Shown piece after piece: positions 40,946 through 49,641 of a DNA stretch of 64,000 bases. Each line of letters starts with the position of its first letter. Position 1 is the first letter of the stretch. A program made the position numbers and the translations under genes. Below the pieces are notes generated by a model. The model did not search any database and was not told where the DNA came from. It saw nothing but the letters and a program-made list of their open reading frames with translations. The DNA comes from Sinorhizobium alkalisoli (GTDB taxonomy: Bacteria; Pseudomonadota; Alphaproteobacteria; Rhizobiales; Rhizobiaceae). Location: positions 2,803,001 through 2,867,000 of the forward strand of contig NZ_CP034909.1 in NCBI RefSeq assembly GCF_008932245.1, given 5' to 3'.

Positions 40946-41590
40946 ATGAAGACACGACGCCTCGCCATGGCCGGTCTCGCAATGCTGCTTTCGCCCACGC
41001 TTGCCGCCGCTCATCCGCATATTTTCGCCGAAGCGCGACTCGAGATCGTTTCGGACGACAAGGGTGAGATCGGCGAGTTGCGCAATGTCTGGCGCTTCGA
41101 TGAGATGTTTTCGGCAAGCGTCGTGCTGGATTTCGACAAGAACGCGAATGCCACGCTCGATCCGGACGAGTTGCAGGAGGTCGGGCAGACCGTGCTCGAA
41201 TCCCTGGCTGAGTACGATTACTACACGACAATTCTCGACAACGGCAAATCGGTGAAGGTCAACCCGCCCGACAAGATCACCGTCGACTACAAGGACAATC
41301 AGCTCCTGATGATGTTCGCCGTCACGCCGGCCGAAGCCATGCCGCTTAAAGGCAAGCTCTCCTTCGGCGTCTACGATCCGACCATGTACACGGCGATGGA
41401 TTTCCCGACCGACAACGATCTCACCGTCATCGGCGACAAGATCGAGGCCTGCAAGCATCAGGTGGTGCGGCCGGACCCGGACGAAGTGCTGGCCGAAAAC
41501 AAGGACACGCTCACGGACGCCTTCTGGAACGATCCGACGGGCACCAACATGTCGAAGCTCTTCGCAACCAGGATCGAGTTAACATGCTGA
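40946..41590 (+). CDS. DUF1007 family periplasmic protein
   Basis: 214 residues. A signal peptide of about 24 residues (MKTRRLAMAGLAMLLSPTLAAA) is followed by HPHIFAEARLEI, the conserved start of DUF1007 with paired His. It also has FDKNANATLDPDEL, an EF-hand-like acidic loop. Found in Proteobacteria next to NicO-type transporters and thought to serve nickel, cobalt or zinc handling. Its stop overlaps the transporter start (ATGCTGA). ATG 40946 is required for the signal peptide. Confidence 0.85.
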   Translation: MKTRRLAMAGLAMLLSPTLAAAHPHIFAEARLEIVSDDKGEIGELRNVWRFDEMFSASVVLDFDKNANATLDPDELQEVGQTVLESLAEYDYYTTILDNGKSVKVNPPDKITVDYKDNQLLMMFAVTPAEAMPLKGKLSFGVYDPTMYTAMDFPTDNDLTVIGDKIEACKHQVVRPDPDEVLAENKDTLTDAFWNDPTGTNMSKLFATRIELTC

Positions 41591-42624
41591 ACGTCCGCAG
41601 GATCGGCGGCTCGCTCGCGGCTGCACTTTTGTTGACGACCCTTTCTGCAACCATCGCCATGGCCCAGTCGCCGCTCGGCATCGGCGCCGCCGAGCCCTCC
41701 TTCCAGACCACGGGGATCTTCGGCGGCTTTTTCGCCTGGGTGAACATGGAGCAACAGAGCTTCTATCGACTGCTGACCGGCGCGCTCAAGGGCATGCGCG
41801 AGAACCCCTGGCAGCTCTGGTCGCTGGTCGGGCTCTCCTTCACCTATGGCGTGCTCCACGCGGCTGGCCCCGGCCACGGCAAGGCGGTCATCTCCTCCTA
41901 CATGATCGCCAACGAGACGGAGCTCAAACGCGGCGTGCTCCTGTCGTTTCTTTCCTCACTCCTGCAGGGCGTCGTCGCCATCCTCCTGATCGGCGCGGTC
42001 TATCTCGTGCTGCGCGGCTCCTCGATCAACATGACTCGCGCGACCCAGTCGCTCGAAATCGCAAGCTATGGGCTGATAGCCGCCTTCGGCGGCTGGCTGC
42101 TCTTCCGCAAGCTGCGCTCCATTTCGCGGCCTGCCATCGCCTTGTCCGGCGTGCATGACCACCACGATCACGTGCACCATGATCACAGCCATCACGATCA
42201 CGGTCACCACCAAAACAATCACGGCCCTGCGCAAGCTCCCGGCGGGATCTGCGCCACCTGCGGCCATGCCCATGCGCCCGACCCGAAAATGCTGAAAGGC
42301 GACCGATTCGCCCTCAGCGAGGCCTGGTCGGCGATCGTCGCCGTCGGCCTGCGCCCCTGCTCCGGCGCGCTGATCGTGCTTTCCTTCGCCCTGCTGAACG
42401 GGCTCTATCTCGGCGGCGTGCTCTCGGTCTTCGCCATGTCGATCGGCACCGCGATCACCGTCTCGACCCTCGCCACCATGGCCGTGACAGCTAAGGGCTT
42501 CGCGCTACGTTACGTCTCGAGCCGATCGGCCGCGATGCGCATTTCAAACGGCATAGAGATTGCCGGCGCTCTGCTGGTGCTTATCCTCGGGCTAGTGCTG
42601 TTGGGCGCGGCGCTGCAGAGCTGA
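41584..42624 (+). CDS. NicO/RcnA-family nickel-cobalt transporter
   Basis: 346 residues. A signal-like first helix, then the metal signature HAAGPGHGK (92-100) of NicO transporters, a cytoplasmic or loop His-rich stretch (about 191-213), then CATCGHAH (223-230), and a second conserved block GLRPCSGALIVLSFAL. The His-rich loop binds metal before transport. Direction (uptake or efflux) cannot be read. It overlaps the DUF1007 gene by seven bases and is presumably co-translated with it. Confidence 0.88.
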   Translation: MLNVRRIGGSLAAALLLTTLSATIAMAQSPLGIGAAEPSFQTTGIFGGFFAWVNMEQQSFYRLLTGALKGMRENPWQLWSLVGLSFTYGVLHAAGPGHGKAVISSYMIANETELKRGVLLSFLSSLLQGVVAILLIGAVYLVLRGSSINMTRATQSLEIASYGLIAAFGGWLLFRKLRSISRPAIALSGVHDHHDHVHHDHSHHDHGHHQNNHGPAQAPGGICATCGHAHAPDPKMLKGDRFALSEAWSAIVAVGLRPCSGALIVLSFALLNGLYLGGVLSVFAMSIGTAITVSTLATMAVTAKGFALRYVSSRSAAMRISNGIEIAGALLVLILGLVLLGAALQS

Positions 42625-42717
42625 GCGGCACTGAAGCTTCTCCTTCTGTACCTGCCTCTCGCCGCAAGTGGTCGGAGTGAGGGACAACCGCCCGATCGGC
42701 ATCCGAGACCGGAAGAC

Positions 42718-42756
42718 TACAGCGCCGCGCGTCTGAAAAAGACGCGCGGCGCTGTA
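42718..42756. repeat. Perfect palindromic repeat between convergent genes (motif A)
   Basis: A 17-base arm TACAGCGCCGCGCGTCT (42718-42734) pairs perfectly with 42740-42756 around GAAAA. It lies between the transporter stop and the convergent small membrane protein gene (whose stop is at 42766), and could end both transcripts. Confidence 0.8.
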
Positions 42757-42765
42757 ACAGCAAGT

Positions 42766-42975
42766 TCACTGTCCGCGCCGACGCTGGTGGCGGGCGCGCA
42801 GCCAGAAGATCAGGAAGAAGGCGAGCACGAAAAGGGCGCCGAAGCCGGCGGCGAGCCAGGGCGAGATGTCGCCCAGCCGCAGCATGATCGAAGGCAGGGC
42901 GAAGAAGCCGGTGCCGACGACGACGAGAATGATCGCCGCCGCGATTGCCGGAGATTTTTCTTTCTTGTCGGCCAT
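42766..42975 (-). CDS. Small two-helix membrane protein
   Basis: 69 residues. A charged N terminus (MADKKEKS) is followed by two hydrophobic helices (about residues 10-30 and 40-58) and a basic C-terminal tail (RARHQRRRGQ). No named family is evident. Its ATG lies one base after the stop of the upstream GNAT gene, which supports it as real and co-transcribed. Function unknown. Confidence 0.7.
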   Translation of the reverse strand: MADKKEKSPAIAAAIILVVVGTGFFALPSIMLRLGDISPWLAAGFGALFVLAFFLIFWLRARHQRRRGQ

Positions 42976-42976
42976 G

Positions 42977-43675
42977 TCACGCCTGCTCCTTTGCCGAAAG
43001 CTCCGCGCGGATATCCTCGAGACGCCGCCGCTGGCGCCCCTCGCCGTCGAAATTGTCAGGCGACAGCCAGTCTTCGAAGGCGGCCCTGATGAGCGGCCAT
43101 TCGCAGTCGATCATCGAGTACCATGCCGTGTCGCGATTGGCGTGCTTGGAAACCATGTGCTGGCGGAAAATGCCCTCGAAGGTGAAGCCGAGCCGTAGTG
43201 CCGCGGCGCGGCTCCGCTGGTTCTCGCTGTGGCATTTCCACTCGTAGCGGCGATAGCCGAGATTCTCGAAGGCGTGTCGCGCCAACAGGTATTGCGCTTC
43301 CGTCGAGAGGGCCGAGCGGGCCATGGCGGGCCCATGTGCAATACCGCCGACCTCCACCACGCCGTTGGTCGGGTCGGCGCGCATATAGTTCGCCATGCCG
43401 ACGATCTTGTCCGTCGCCCGATCGCGAAACACCTCCGTGATCCAGCCGGCTTTCGTCTGCACGGCAGAGAGCCAGTCCTCGAAGGCCGCGATGCCGGAAA
43501 AATCATCCTGCGTGAAATATTTAAGCAACGGATTGATCGCCAGACCACCAAACGCGTCATGCCAGAGCGCCTCGAGATGCGTCGCGCGGTCGTAGGGCTC
43601 CACGCGCACGTAGCGCCCGTCGATCGTCACCGGCTGCGGCGCCGGGCAGGCCGTCCAATGGGCAAGATCACGCAT
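42977..43675 (-). CDS. RimJ/RimL-type GNAT acetyltransferase
   Basis: 232 residues. Pattern of ribosomal-protein and aminoglycoside-like acetyltransferases: MANYMRADPTNGVVEVGGI, then RRYEWKCHSENQRSRAAALRLGF and HMVSKHANRDTAWYSM, as in the RimJ/RimL group. The acceptor is unknown. Followed directly by the small membrane protein gene. A mosaic repeat lies upstream. Confidence 0.88.
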   Translation of the reverse strand: MRDLAHWTACPAPQPVTIDGRYVRVEPYDRATHLEALWHDAFGGLAINPLLKYFTQDDFSGIAAFEDWLSAVQTKAGWITEVFRDRATDKIVGMANYMRADPTNGVVEVGGIAHGPAMARSALSTEAQYLLARHAFENLGYRRYEWKCHSENQRSRAAALRLGFTFEGIFRQHMVSKHANRDTAWYSMIDCEWPLIRAAFEDWLSPDNFDGEGRQRRRLEDIRAELSAKEQA

Positions 43676-43706
43676 CGATTTCTCCCGCTTTGCATTTGCC
43701 TCGCAA

Positions 43707-43809
43707 TACAGCGCCGCGCGTCTTGTTAGACGCGCAAAGGTCGCTGTAGCATTTTGAATTGCTGCATGTCTTTGCTCTTTAATTGAGGTCGATCAAACGA
43801 GACATGCAG
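43707..43809. repeat. Full mosaic repeat (motif A plus CATGCAG unit)
   Basis: Motif A (43707-43748): outer TACAGCG/CGCTGTA and inner GCGCGTCT/AGACGCGC around TGTT. It is followed by GCATTTTGAATTG and the palindrome CTGCATGTCT/AGACATGCAG (43762-43771, 43800-43809). This is the most complete copy in the window and matches the composition of rhizobial ABC-type mosaic elements. Confidence 0.8.
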
Positions 43810-43897
43810 TAGGACGGACGCCGATCGACGGCAAATTCAAAGTCGTGATGCATCCGACAAGCGAACCGGATGGCGCCTCTGATTCGCCGACATCGCT

Positions 43898-44602
43898 TCA
43901 GACGGGAAGTTTCGCCGCAGATACGGTGGCTTCGATATGGTCGACGAGCGCATCGGCAAGACCAAGCCGGCCGGCCAGCAGATCGAGGTAACCGCGCTCG
44001 GCCCGGCTTTCCGGCTCGATCGCAAGGCGCGAGGCGGTATAAATCTCCACCCTTTTTTCCTCCGTCGTCCCGGCGGCAATGATCGCGTCGAGATCGACCG
44101 GGTTTACCAACTCGCTTTCGAGGAAGGCGGCCGCCTCTGCCGAAAGGCCGGAAACGGACAGCTTGTCCATGATACGGCCCCGCTCAGACTCGTCGATATG
44201 TCCATCGGCCCGGGCAGCAGCAATCATTGCGCGGACGAGGACCAGGGCGAAGTCATCGCTCACCGCCTCCGGCGCGACGAAGCCGGAATCGGCCGGCGGC
44301 GCCGGCAATTGCGCGGGCGCCGGGGTGGCGGGCTCGGCCGCGGGCGCCTGGCCCGCCTGATACTTCTTGTAGGCCTGGTATCCGAGGCCGGCGATCGCCG
44401 CCAGGCCGCCGAGAGCCACCGCATTGCCGGCCAGATTTCGGCCGGACTTGGTGCCTAGGAGGACCGCCGCGATCGCACCCGTTGCCAAGGGATTGTCCTT
44501 GGCGAGCTTCGTCACCTGGTCCGCGCGGTCGCGAACCGTGCCGCCGGCACCGGGCACCTGCGATCCCAGGAACTGATCCAGCAATTTCTTCGCGTCGAAC
44601 AT
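43898..44602 (-). CDS. DUF533 family protein (TerB-like fold)
   Basis: 234 residues. It starts MFDAKKLLDQFLG, typical of DUF533 (E. coli YebE), has a hydrophobic segment near residues 60-75, a Pro/Ala-rich linker (about 83-108) and a C-terminal TerB-like helical domain with ARADGHIDESERGRIMDKL, an acidic metal-site-like motif. Probably membrane-attached; function unknown. It lies between eda and a mosaic repeat. Confidence 0.82.
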   Translation of the reverse strand: MFDAKKLLDQFLGSQVPGAGGTVRDRADQVTKLAKDNPLATGAIAAVLLGTKSGRNLAGNAVALGGLAAIAGLGYQAYKKYQAGQAPAAEPATPAPAQLPAPPADSGFVAPEAVSDDFALVLVRAMIAAARADGHIDESERGRIMDKLSVSGLSAEAAAFLESELVNPVDLDAIIAAGTTEEKRVEIYTASRLAIEPESRAERGYLDLLAGRLGLADALVDHIEATVSAAKLPV

Positions 44603-44750
44603 CGGCCTCGCTCCTTATGGGTTTGGCTGGGACGCTTTCAGCGTTCCCATCCCGCTCCGGTCGGCGGAGAGAGACATAGGAACCTTGCCGGCAAAATACA
44701 AACACCCGAGGAAGAGGATGGACCGCCTCCGGCCTTCCAGGCAAGCTGCG

Positions 44751-45389
44751 TCAAGCCTTCAGTGCAGCTGCCTCCGCGGCGAGCTTGGTGATTCCAGCCC
44801 AGTCACCCTTGGCTACGAGGTCCTTCGGCGCCACCCAGGAACCGCCGACGCAGACGACGTTCGGCAACGAGAGGTATTCGCATGCATTGGCGAGCGAGAT
44901 GCCGCCGGTCGGGCAGAACAGGCTGCCAGCGAGCGGCGAAGAAAGCGACTTCAGATAGGCAGCGCCCCCGGCCTGTTCGGCGGGGAAGAACTTCATCACT
45001 TCATAGCCTTCCTCGCGAAGGCCCATCACTTCGCTGGCCGTTGCCGCACCGGGCAGCAGCGGCACTTCGTGGTCATTGGCGACATCGATCAGTTCCTGTG
45101 TCGTGCCGGGGCTGACGATGAATTGCGACCCAGCCTCGACGGCCGCTTCGAACTGCGCCGCATTGAGGATAGTTCCGGCGCCCGCAACCGCGCCTTCGAC
45201 TTCATCTGCCACCGCGCGGATCGCCTCGAGGGCCGCCGGCGTACGCAACGTGATCTCGATCGCCTTGAGGCCGCCGGCAACCAGCGCCCGAGCGAGCGGT
45301 ACGGCGGTCGCCGCATCATCGATCACCAAGACCGGTACCACCGGTTGCAGCTTGAGGATGGAAAGAAGCCTGTCGGTCTTGACGCTCAT
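44751..45389 (-). CDS. eda: 2-dehydro-3-deoxyphosphogluconate aldolase
   Basis: 212 residues. Splits KDPG into pyruvate and glyceraldehyde-3-phosphate in the Entner-Doudoroff pathway, the main glucose route in rhizobia. The Schiff-base Lys is in EVMKFFPAEQAGG, the catalytic Glu in AIEITLRTPAAL, and FCPTGGISLANA binds phosphate. ATG 45389 gives the family N terminus MSVKTDRLLSILK; the frame upstream is intergenic. No edd is adjacent. Confidence 0.93.
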   Translation of the reverse strand: MSVKTDRLLSILKLQPVVPVLVIDDAATAVPLARALVAGGLKAIEITLRTPAALEAIRAVADEVEGAVAGAGTILNAAQFEAAVEAGSQFIVSPGTTQELIDVANDHEVPLLPGAATASEVMGLREEGYEVMKFFPAEQAGGAAYLKSLSSPLAGSLFCPTGGISLANACEYLSLPNVVCVGGSWVAPKDLVAKGDWAGITKLAAEAAALKA

Positions 45390-45590
45390 GCCCGCCGTCC
45401 TTTTAAAACGATTGAATCCTGCCCTTCGAATACTCCGCCCGCCTGTCATTGTCGACCCCAAAGCTGCACCGCACCCACCACCCTGATGAAGCAGACGATA
45501 AAATATCATCCACGACAAAGAGATGGCTTGAGCCGGACCGATTAGACGCTAGTCTTGCCGTAAGGGACCTCTCAAGACCGGCAGGCTTCC

Positions 45591-46064
45591 ATGGCTAAGG
45601 AGATCGAACGAAAATTCCTGGTCGCGTCCGACGGCTGGAAACACCACGCCGACAAGGGTATCAGGCTTCGGCAGGCCTATATCGTGACCATGGCGGATCG
45701 CTCGGTGCGGGTCCGCATCCACGGCAACAAATGGGCGCGCCTCACCGTGAAGATCGGCAAATCCTCGCTCGTTCGAAATGAATACGAATATGATCTGCCG
45801 ATGGACGACGCCCGCGAGTTGCTGGGCCAGGCGGTCGGCCTCGTCATCGAGAAGCGGCGCTTTCGCGTGCCGCACAAGGGTTTCACCTGGGAGGTCGACG
45901 TCTACGAGGGCGCGCTCGGGGGACTCGTCGTCGCCGAGGTGGAAATGAAGCGGGAATCGGATCTGCCCGCCTTGCCCGTCTGGGTGGGGCGGGAGATCAC
46001 CGGCGACCGCCGCTATTCCAACCAGGCGCTCGCCACTGAAGGGGTCCTGGTGGCTCAGCCATGA
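45591..46064 (+). CDS. CYTH-domain protein (triphosphate tunnel enzyme)
   Basis: 157 residues. The N-terminal signature EIERKFLV gives the ExExK motif of CYTH tunnels, with basic strands (VRVRIHGNKWARLTVK) and acidic strands (VVAEVEMKRESD) alternating as in triphosphatases. Such proteins hydrolyse inorganic triphosphate or make cAMP; the former is likelier for a short bacterial CYTH. The stop overlaps the CHAD gene start as ATGA. Confidence 0.9.
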   Translation: MAKEIERKFLVASDGWKHHADKGIRLRQAYIVTMADRSVRVRIHGNKWARLTVKIGKSSLVRNEYEYDLPMDDARELLGQAVGLVIEKRRFRVPHKGFTWEVDVYEGALGGLVVAEVEMKRESDLPALPVWVGREITGDRRYSNQALATEGVLVAQP

Positions 46065-46969
46065 CCTATGCCTTCGACCCTGCCCATCCCTTCACGGAAG
46101 ACTTCCGCGCGATCGCGGCCGAGCAGATCGGGTGCGCATTGGCGGTGCTGGAGGAGCAGCCGGCAGGCATGCATGAGGCGATCCACGACGCTCGCAAGAA
46201 CTTCAAGCGTCTGCGAGCCCTCTACCGTTTGGTGGCCTGCGACGCGGCGCTCTTCCAGAAGCAGGAAAACGCCCGCATTCGGGAAATGGCGCGGAATCTG
46301 TCGATCGTGCGCGATGCGGCCGCGCTTGTCGAAAACGCCAATTACCTGCGTGCGCATGCGGCAAGTGAGGAGCAGCAGGTCGCTCTGGATAAGGTCTGCG
46401 CGATCCTGGCGATCCGCCGCGACAGGATCGCTGCAGAGGAAACCGATCTCGAGCGAAAAATCTGCGCGACAATCGCCGGCTGCGAAGCGGCGCTTGCGGC
46501 ACTCGCGCGCGTGTCGTTCCATGATGGCAGGCGAAAATCGGCCGCCCGCCTGGAAAAGGGCTGGCGGCGCACGCTGAAACGCGCGGCGCGCGCGAGGTCT
46601 GCCTGCGAAACGGGCACCGACGCCGTGCTCTTTCACGAGTTGCGCAAGCGTGCCCAGGACTATCGGATGCATCTCGCCCTCCTCAGGGAAGTGTGGCCAT
46701 CAGCCATGCAGGCAAAGCGGTCAGACACCAAGGAATTGGTCGACCTGCTCGGCCACCTGAACGACCTCTCCACCCTGACGTCGCTCATCGACGAAGAGCC
46801 GGAGATCGCCGGCGACAGTCAGAACCAGACACATCTCCTTTCAGCCGTAATCGCCCGCCAGGAAGAACTTCGTCAGGAGGCTCTGCAGCGGGCGCAAGCC
46901 GTCTTTTTCGACGCGCCGGAGCGGGAGAGCCGGACGGTCGGATTACTCTGGCTCGAGGCGGGACGGTAG
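46061..46969 (+). CDS. CHAD-domain protein
   Basis: 302 residues, mostly alpha-helical and rich in His, Arg and Lys. Features [19 protein letters not shown] near residue 45 and [20 protein letters not shown] near 205, the two conserved helical repeats of CHAD. From family knowledge CHAD proteins bind polyphosphate. It starts within the CYTH stop, so the two are made together, echoing fused CYTH-CHAD proteins. Confidence 0.9.
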   Translation: MTYAFDPAHPFTEDFRAIAAEQIGCALAVLEEQPAGMHEAIHDARKNFKRLRALYRLVACDAALFQKQENARIREMARNLSIVRDAAALVENANYLRAHAASEEQQVALDKVCAILAIRRDRIAAEETDLERKICATIAGCEAALAALARVSFHDGRRKSAARLEKGWRRTLKRAARARSACETGTDAVLFHELRKRAQDYRMHLALLREVWPSAMQAKRSDTKELVDLLGHLNDLSTLTSLIDEEPEIAGDSQNQTHLLSAVIARQEELRQEALQRAQAVFFDAPERESRTVGLLWLEAGR

Positions 46970-47088
46970 CTTCTTTTGCCTCTCATCCGGCCTCCCCGCC
47001 ATCTTCCCCCCGTTTGCAGGGGAGCGGCGATCACAGGCGCTATTCGCCGCAATTGCGCCGGAGGCCCGAAAGCTGTATTTGCCTGCCC

Positions 47089-48033
47089 ATGAACGACACC
47101 TTCACGACACCGCGCCCGGAGACGCAAGGCCAATTTCTCGTGGCCGCGCTCTATCACTTCGTTTCCTTTGCGCGCTTCGCCGAATTCCGCGGACCGCTGC
47201 AGGTCGTCTGCGATGAAAACGGGATCAAGGGCACGCTGCTCATCGCCCGGGAGGGCATCAACGGCACGATCGCCGGCAGCGAGAAAGGAATCGCCGCGGT
47301 GCTCGCCTTTCTGCGCGCGCAGCCCGAATTCGCCCGCCTCGAGCACAAGGAGAGCCGGGCCTCGTCCATGCCCTTCCTGCGCATGAAGGTGCGCCTGAAG
47401 AAGGAGATCGTCACCATGGGCGTCGAGAACATTGACCCCAATCGGGTGGTCGGCACCTATGTGGAGCCGAGGGACTGGAACGCGTTGATCTCCGATCCCG
47501 AGACGCTCGTCATCGATACGCGCAACGACTACGAAACCGCGATCGGCCTCTTCCGCGGCGCCGTCGACCCGAAGACGAAGAGCTTCCGGGAGTTTCCCGA
47601 TTGGGTACGCAACCATGGTGGGCTGCACAACAAGCCGAAGATCGCCATGTACTGCACCGGCGGCATACGCTGCGAGAAGGCGACCGCCTTCATGAAGGAA
47701 CAGGGCTTCGAGGAGGTCTACCATCTCAAGGGCGGCATTCTCAAATATCTCGAGGAAATCCCGTTGGAGGAGAGCCTCTGGGACGGCGCCTGCTTCGTCT
47801 TCGACGAGCGCGTTTCGGTCACCCACGGCCTTCAGGAAGGCGAGCACACGCTCTGCCATGCCTGCCGCCAGCCCTTGACGCCCGAAGACCTGTTCTCGCC
47901 TCTCCACGAAGAAGGCGTCTCCTGTGTGCATTGTCACGACGAGCGCAGCGAGGAGGATCGCGAGCGCTACCGGGAACGAAAGCGGCAGATCGCCCTGGCG
48001 AAGAAGCGCGGAGATAGGCATCTGGGGAACTGA
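47089..48033 (+). CDS. trhO: tRNA uridine(34) hydroxylase, rhodanese-type
   Basis: 314 residues. Hydroxylates U34 of certain tRNAs on the way to 5-(carboxy)methoxyuridine. An N-terminal ferredoxin-like domain ([13 protein letters not shown]) precedes a rhodanese domain with catalytic Cys189 in [16 protein letters not shown], then a C-terminal Cys-rich zinc-like patch (LCHACRQPL and CVHCHDE). ATG 47089 fits the family N terminus; the frame upstream overlaps the CHAD gene. Confidence 0.93.
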   Translation: MNDTFTTPRPETQGQFLVAALYHFVSFARFAEFRGPLQVVCDENGIKGTLLIAREGINGTIAGSEKGIAAVLAFLRAQPEFARLEHKESRASSMPFLRMKVRLKKEIVTMGVENIDPNRVVGTYVEPRDWNALISDPETLVIDTRNDYETAIGLFRGAVDPKTKSFREFPDWVRNHGGLHNKPKIAMYCTGGIRCEKATAFMKEQGFEEVYHLKGGILKYLEEIPLEESLWDGACFVFDERVSVTHGLQEGEHTLCHACRQPLTPEDLFSPLHEEGVSCVHCHDERSEEDRERYRERKRQIALAKKRGDRHLGN

Positions 48034-48069
48034 ACCGAACGACGACCTTCCCGAGCCGTTCAGGTGCGC

Positions 48070-48122
48070 ATGCAGTAATTCAAAGTGCTACAGCGCGTCT
48101 AATAAGACCCGCGGCGCTGTAG
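48070..48122. repeat. Inverted mosaic repeat between convergent genes
   Basis: CTACAGCG (48088-48095) and CGCTGTAG (48115-48122) flank a shorter imperfect inner stem, and GCATGCAGTAATTCAAAG precedes it, the reverse of the order at 43707. It ends two bases before the beta-glucosidase stop and follows the convergent trhO. Confidence 0.65.
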
Positions 48123-48124
48123 TG

Positions 48125-49498
48125 TCACACAGCCCTATGGTTGCCCTTCGGGAACCGCTCCGCCAGTTCCTGGTACCAGTAACCGCTCTTCTTGATCGTT
48201 CGCGCCTGCGTCTCGTAATCGATATGGACGATGCCGAAGCGCATGCGATAGCCTTCGGCCCATTCGAAATTGTCCATGAGGCTCCAGGCGAAATAGCCGC
48301 GCATGGGATATCCCTTGGCGATAAGGTCTGCCGTCACCGCCAGGTGGTCGGCGATGTAATCGAGCCGCGGCTGGTCGTCGACAGCGCCTTTCTCGACGCC
48401 CATGTTGTAGCAGGCGCCGTTTTCGGTGATGTAGCAGTCGGGGAGCGCATAACGGGCGTTCAGCGTTTCGACCAGAGTGCCGAGCGCCGGCGCGAAGACC
48501 TCCCAGCCGATATCCGTCTTCACCTCGCTGACCGGCTTGCTACTGACCGTGGCCGGATATTCGGCACCCGGGGCGGGGTCCTGCGAGACGCGCATCGGCG
48601 TGTAATAATTGAGCCCCCACCAGTCGAGGGGCTGTGCGATCGTCGCCATGTCGCCGTCTTCGATCGGCGGCATGCGGGAACCGAGCGCCGCCAGGAAGCC
48701 CTCCGGGTACTCGCCCTTGAAGACCGGATCGAAGAAGACGCCATTGTGGAAATCGAAAGCACGTTCGGCCGCAGCCTTGTCCTCGGCGCTGTCGCTGCCG
48801 GGATAGACCGAATGAGCGTTGATGACCATGCCGACCGGCAGTTCCGGCCGTTCCGAGCGGATTGCTCCGACGCCGAGGCCGTGGGCGAGATTGGTAAAAT
48901 GCAGTGCGGCAAGCGCCGCATCCATGTTGCGCTCGCCCGGCGCATGGATACCGTAAAGATGTCCGAGCCAGACGGAGCACCAGGGCTCGTTGAAGGTCGC
49001 CACCGCGTGAAGCCGGTCGCCGAGACGGGCGATCACCGTCTTGGCATAACGCTGATAGGCATAGGCGGTGGTCCGCGCTGTCCAGCCGCCGTCGCCCATC
49101 AGCGCCAGTGGCAGGTCCCAGTGGTAAAGTGTGGCAAAGGCCTTGATGCCGCGGGCCCTCAGGCCGTCGACGAGCCGATCGTAGAAGTCGAGCCCCCTCT
49201 CGTTGACCGGTCCCGTGCCTTCCGGAATGATGCGTGGCCAGGCGATCGAAAAGCGATAGGCCTCGACGCCGAGGCTCTTGATCAGGTCGAGGTCCTGCTC
49301 CAGCCGATTGTAGTGATCGCAGGCGATGTCGCCGTTGTGGCGCCCGAAAACACGGCCGGGCATATTGGAAAAGGCATCCCAGATCGACGGCTTGCGTCCG
49401 TCCGCCTTGCTGGCGCCCTCGATCTGGAAGGAAGCTGTGGCAACGCCGAAGACAAAGTCGCCCGGGAAGCGCTCTGCGAGTTTCCTGGCTTCGATCAT
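48125..49498 (-). CDS. Beta-glucosidase (GH1)
   Basis: 457 residues. A family 1 glycosidase with acid/base Glu171 (TFNEPWCS) and nucleophile Glu359 (YITENGACY); FVFGVATASFQIEGA is the family N terminus. It hydrolyses beta-glucosides, perhaps cellobiose or plant aglycone glucosides, in the cytoplasm. Start ATG 49498 is nine bases after AAGG; ATG 49504 or 49507 are possible. It is the third gene of a minus-strand sugar unit with an oxidoreductase and an isomerase/epimerase. Confidence 0.94.
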   Translation of the reverse strand: MIEARKLAERFPGDFVFGVATASFQIEGASKADGRKPSIWDAFSNMPGRVFGRHNGDIACDHYNRLEQDLDLIKSLGVEAYRFSIAWPRIIPEGTGPVNERGLDFYDRLVDGLRARGIKAFATLYHWDLPLALMGDGGWTARTTAYAYQRYAKTVIARLGDRLHAVATFNEPWCSVWLGHLYGIHAPGERNMDAALAALHFTNLAHGLGVGAIRSERPELPVGMVINAHSVYPGSDSAEDKAAAERAFDFHNGVFFDPVFKGEYPEGFLAALGSRMPPIEDGDMATIAQPLDWWGLNYYTPMRVSQDPAPGAEYPATVSSKPVSEVKTDIGWEVFAPALGTLVETLNARYALPDCYITENGACYNMGVEKGAVDDQPRLDYIADHLAVTADLIAKGYPMRGYFAWSLMDNFEWAEGYRMRFGIVHIDYETQARTIKKSGYWYQELAERFPKGNHRAV

Positions 49499-49641
49499 GC
49501 TCATCATCCTTGCTCTGGCAGCGGCGTCCGGCCGACAAGCCGTGGCCGCCGCTGCGCCTCTTCTATTCCGACCACCGCCTGAAGCGACAGTGGCAAATGT
49601 CAACCCGCGACGGAAGGGTTGCCCCTCCCATCGCCCGGGCC

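Noticed and set aside
47924..49582. Plus-strand open frame opposite the beta-glucosidase
   Set aside because: Antisense to a complete GH1 enzyme with catalytic residues; no homology pattern.
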